Positions 7,251 through 8,067 of a DNA stretch of 8,067 bases are shown here, one piece after another. The first letter of the stretch is position 1, and the number at the start of each line of letters is the position of its first letter. The notes under the pieces were generated by a model, which had not been told where the DNA came from, did no database searches, and was given only the letters and a program-made list of their open reading frames with translations. The position numbers and the translations under genes are program-made. Origin of the DNA: SAR324 cluster bacterium (GTDB lineage Bacteria > SAR324 > XYD2-FULL-50-16); the NCBI GenBank assembly GCA_002401295.1, contig NVSR01000028.1, positions 1 to 8,067 on the forward strand. The letters are read 5' to 3'.

Positions 7251-7269
7251 ACGCAATTTTTATTGCGCC
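7251..7269 (-). repeat. proximal 19-bp dyad, candidate activator-binding site
   Basis: Plus strand ACGCAATTTTTATTGCGCC contains the symmetric core CGCAA-N6-TTGCG (7252-7267). It differs at one base from the copy at 7349-7367. Its centre lies about 115 bp upstream of the predicted sigma-54 start, in the range where Fis-type activators bind. Confidence 0.55.
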
Positions 7270-7348
7270 ATCTAGAATATCAGAGGTGAAGAGGCTAGGA
7301 GGACAAGTAATAGGCTGGTAAAGGGGGGAGAGGAAAGAATTATTGACA

Positions 7349-7367
7349 ACGCAACTTTTATTGCGCC
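7349..7367 (-). repeat. distal 19-bp dyad, candidate activator-binding site
   Basis: Plus strand ACGCAACTTTTATTGCGCC carries the same CGCAA-N6-TTGCG core (7350-7365), centred 98 bp from the proximal copy and about 213 bp upstream of the predicted sigma-54 start. On the plus strand a CCC and T8 follow, so it could also act as a weak terminator for a plus-strand transcript, but no such gene is seen. Confidence 0.55.
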
Positions 7368-7397
7368 CTTTTTTTATAAACTTTTTGCTTACGTGCC

Positions 7398-8067
7398 TTA
7401 CTTGGTTGGTTTGGATCGTAAGTATTGGCTGACTGCTTGTCTGGAAACACCCAATAGCTGTGCTGCAACTGTTTTATTATCCTCCGCCCGTTTCATGGCT
7501 TCCGCTACTAACAGTCGACGAGCTTCTTTTAAGTTTAAAGTGGGGAGTTGGAAGTTAGACTGTTCCGTGAGGCCATCTTCCGTTTCAACAATATTTTTTT
7601 TGCTTGTACTGGCTACAACGTTACGAAAAGTTTCCAGAGATAAGACCCCCGATGTGTGCTTGCTGACAGCATCAAAAACTAAAGCCTGTAATTCTCTGAT
7701 ATTGCCAGGGAAGTTATGTAATCTGAGCAGGGTATAGACCTCATTTGGAATAGTGGGCTTCTTTTTCTTAAGCTCCTTAGCTGCCAATTCTAAAAAATAC
7801 TCTACTAAAATGGGCAAGTCCTCCAGGCGTTCTCTCAAAGGTGGTAGATGAATCTGGTGAGAGTACAAACGAAAATAAAGATCCTTACGAAAATCTCCTG
7901 AATCTTTGAGGCTGTCCAGGTCCCGGTGGGTTGCTACGATAATACGAGCATCCGTATATTTGGGTTTGTCCGAACCTAAGGGCATATATTCCCGCTCTTG
8001 GACCAGTCGCAGTAATTTGACTTGGGAAAGCATACTCAAATCGCCGATTTCATCTAGAAAAAGACTA
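7398..8067 (-). CDS. sigma-54-dependent transcriptional activator, C-terminal part
   Basis: This is a bacterial enhancer-binding protein that would hydrolyse ATP to open sigma-54 promoters. The gene runs off the right edge: 222 codons are visible and the start, Walker A and GAFTGA loop lie outside. The visible part opens at Walker B (SLFLDEIGD, residues 1-9), so the internal TTG/ATG codons at 8039 and 8033 are not the start. Then come sensor I around ARIIVATHRDL, the arginine-finger segment FRKDLYFRL (59-67), PPLRER (75-80), and sensor II NFPGNIREL (118-126). After a linker, a Fis-type helix-turn-helix closes the protein (about 180-222), with AAQLLGVSRQAVSQYL as the DNA-reading unit. Whether the N-terminus is a receiver domain is unknown. 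A kinase gene downstream on the same strand suggests an NtrC-like response regulator. The dyads just past its stop are plausible targets. Confidence 0.93.
   Translation of the reverse strand, partial: SLFLDEIGDLSMLSQVKLLRLVQEREYMPLGSDKPKYTDARIIVATHRDLDSLKDSGDFRKDLYFRLYSHQIHLPPLRERLEDLPILVEYFLELAAKELKKKKPTIPNEVYTLLRLHNFPGNIRELQALVFDAVSKHTSGVLSLETFRNVVASTSKKNIVETEDGLTEQSNFQLPTLNLKEARRLLVAEAMKRAEDNKTVAAQLLGVSRQAVSQYLRSKPTK

Larger units (their letters stand above)
7050..7397 (-). other. intergenic control region between the sigma-54 activator gene and the small ORF
   Basis: No credible gene was found here. On the minus strand it holds two 19-bp dyads, a sigma-54-like promoter at 7156-7172, and a perfect TATAAT -10 box at 7206-7201. 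That -10 box has no good -35 partner, but it could give a second, sigma-70 start. A five-codon ATG frame with a fair AAGGA site sits at 7219-7202, too short to call a gene. The predicted leader of the small ORF contains a 5-bp stem TTCCC/GGGAA (7080-7084 with 7090-7094). No intrinsic terminator follows the activator stop codon at 7398, so readthrough into the small ORF and kinase is possible. Confidence 0.6.

Noticed and set aside
7251..7270. Sigma-54 promoter reading TGGCGCAATAAAAATTGCG on the minus strand
   Set aside because: The GG and GC elements are three bases further apart than the -24/-12 spacing allows. The sequence is better explained as a symmetric dyad, repeated at 7349-7367.
7297..7302. 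Perfect AGGAGG ribosome site on the plus strand
   Set aside because: No ATG, GTG or TTG occurs at a suitable distance downstream.
7343..7380. Plus-strand sigma-70 promoter with TTGACA (7343-7348) and TATAAA (7375-7380)
   Set aside because: The spacer is 26 bp, far from 17, and no plus-strand gene follows.
7393..7737. Plus-strand 114-codon open frame
   Set aside because: It lies antisense within the sigma-54 activator, whose minus-strand frame has clear family motifs; the plus-strand product resembles nothing known.
7398..8039. Activator gene starting at TTG 8039
   Set aside because: The reading frame continues to the window edge and encodes Walker B upstream of that codon, so the true start is outside the window.
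1..8067. CRISPR array, tRNA, rRNA or insertion sequence
   Set aside because: I saw no regularly spaced repeats, tRNA cloverleaf, rRNA-like segment, transposase or terminal inverted repeats.

Overview
The window carries a complete 2-oxoglutarate dehydrogenase gene set on the plus strand and a separate, oppositely oriented signalling locus on the minus strand. The organism looks like a Gram-negative bacterium of moderate GC with very AT-rich intergenic DNA. Clear Shine-Dalgarno sequences precede sucA (AAGGA), sucB (AGAGGA) and lpdA (AAGGAG). These argue against Bacteroidetes, even though the N-terminus of SucA resembles their type. A sigma-54 activator is present. I cannot name the taxon from the sequence.

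Bases 1-455 are an AT-rich upstream region with no gene. They hold a possible weak terminator at the left edge, short operator-like dyads, and a leader that can form two mutually exclusive hairpins just before sucA. Bases 456-5914 hold sucA (E1o), sucB (E2o) and an lpd gene (E3), in the order in which the subunits act. Together they encode all three enzymes of the complex converting 2-oxoglutarate, CoA and NAD+ to succinyl-CoA, CO2 and NADH. The sucA-sucB gap is 89 nt and again contains competing hairpins; the sucB-lpd gap is 18 nt. All diagnostic catalytic residues I looked for are present.

The lpd gene converges with a minus-strand histidine kinase gene. A strong hairpin in the 60-nt gap between them has a T-tract only when read on the minus strand, so it looks like the kinase terminator.

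The minus-strand locus, read right to left, contains: the C-terminal part of a sigma-54 activator (AAA+ plus Fis-type helix-turn-helix, cut by the window edge); a roughly 350-nt intergenic region with two near-identical 19-bp dyads (CGCAA-N6-TTGCG, 98 bp apart) and a sigma-54-like -24/-12 element; a previously unlisted 56-codon ORF for a very basic small protein; and, 16 nt later, a soluble histidine kinase with degenerate G1 and G2 ATP-binding boxes. The dyads lie about 115 and 213 bp upstream of the predicted start site, where sigma-54 activators normally bind. My main inference is a self-contained sigma-54 regulatory module: activator, then tandem enhancer sites, then sigma-54 promoter, then small basic protein and atypical kinase. 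The individual sequence elements are visible. Their connection is inferred.
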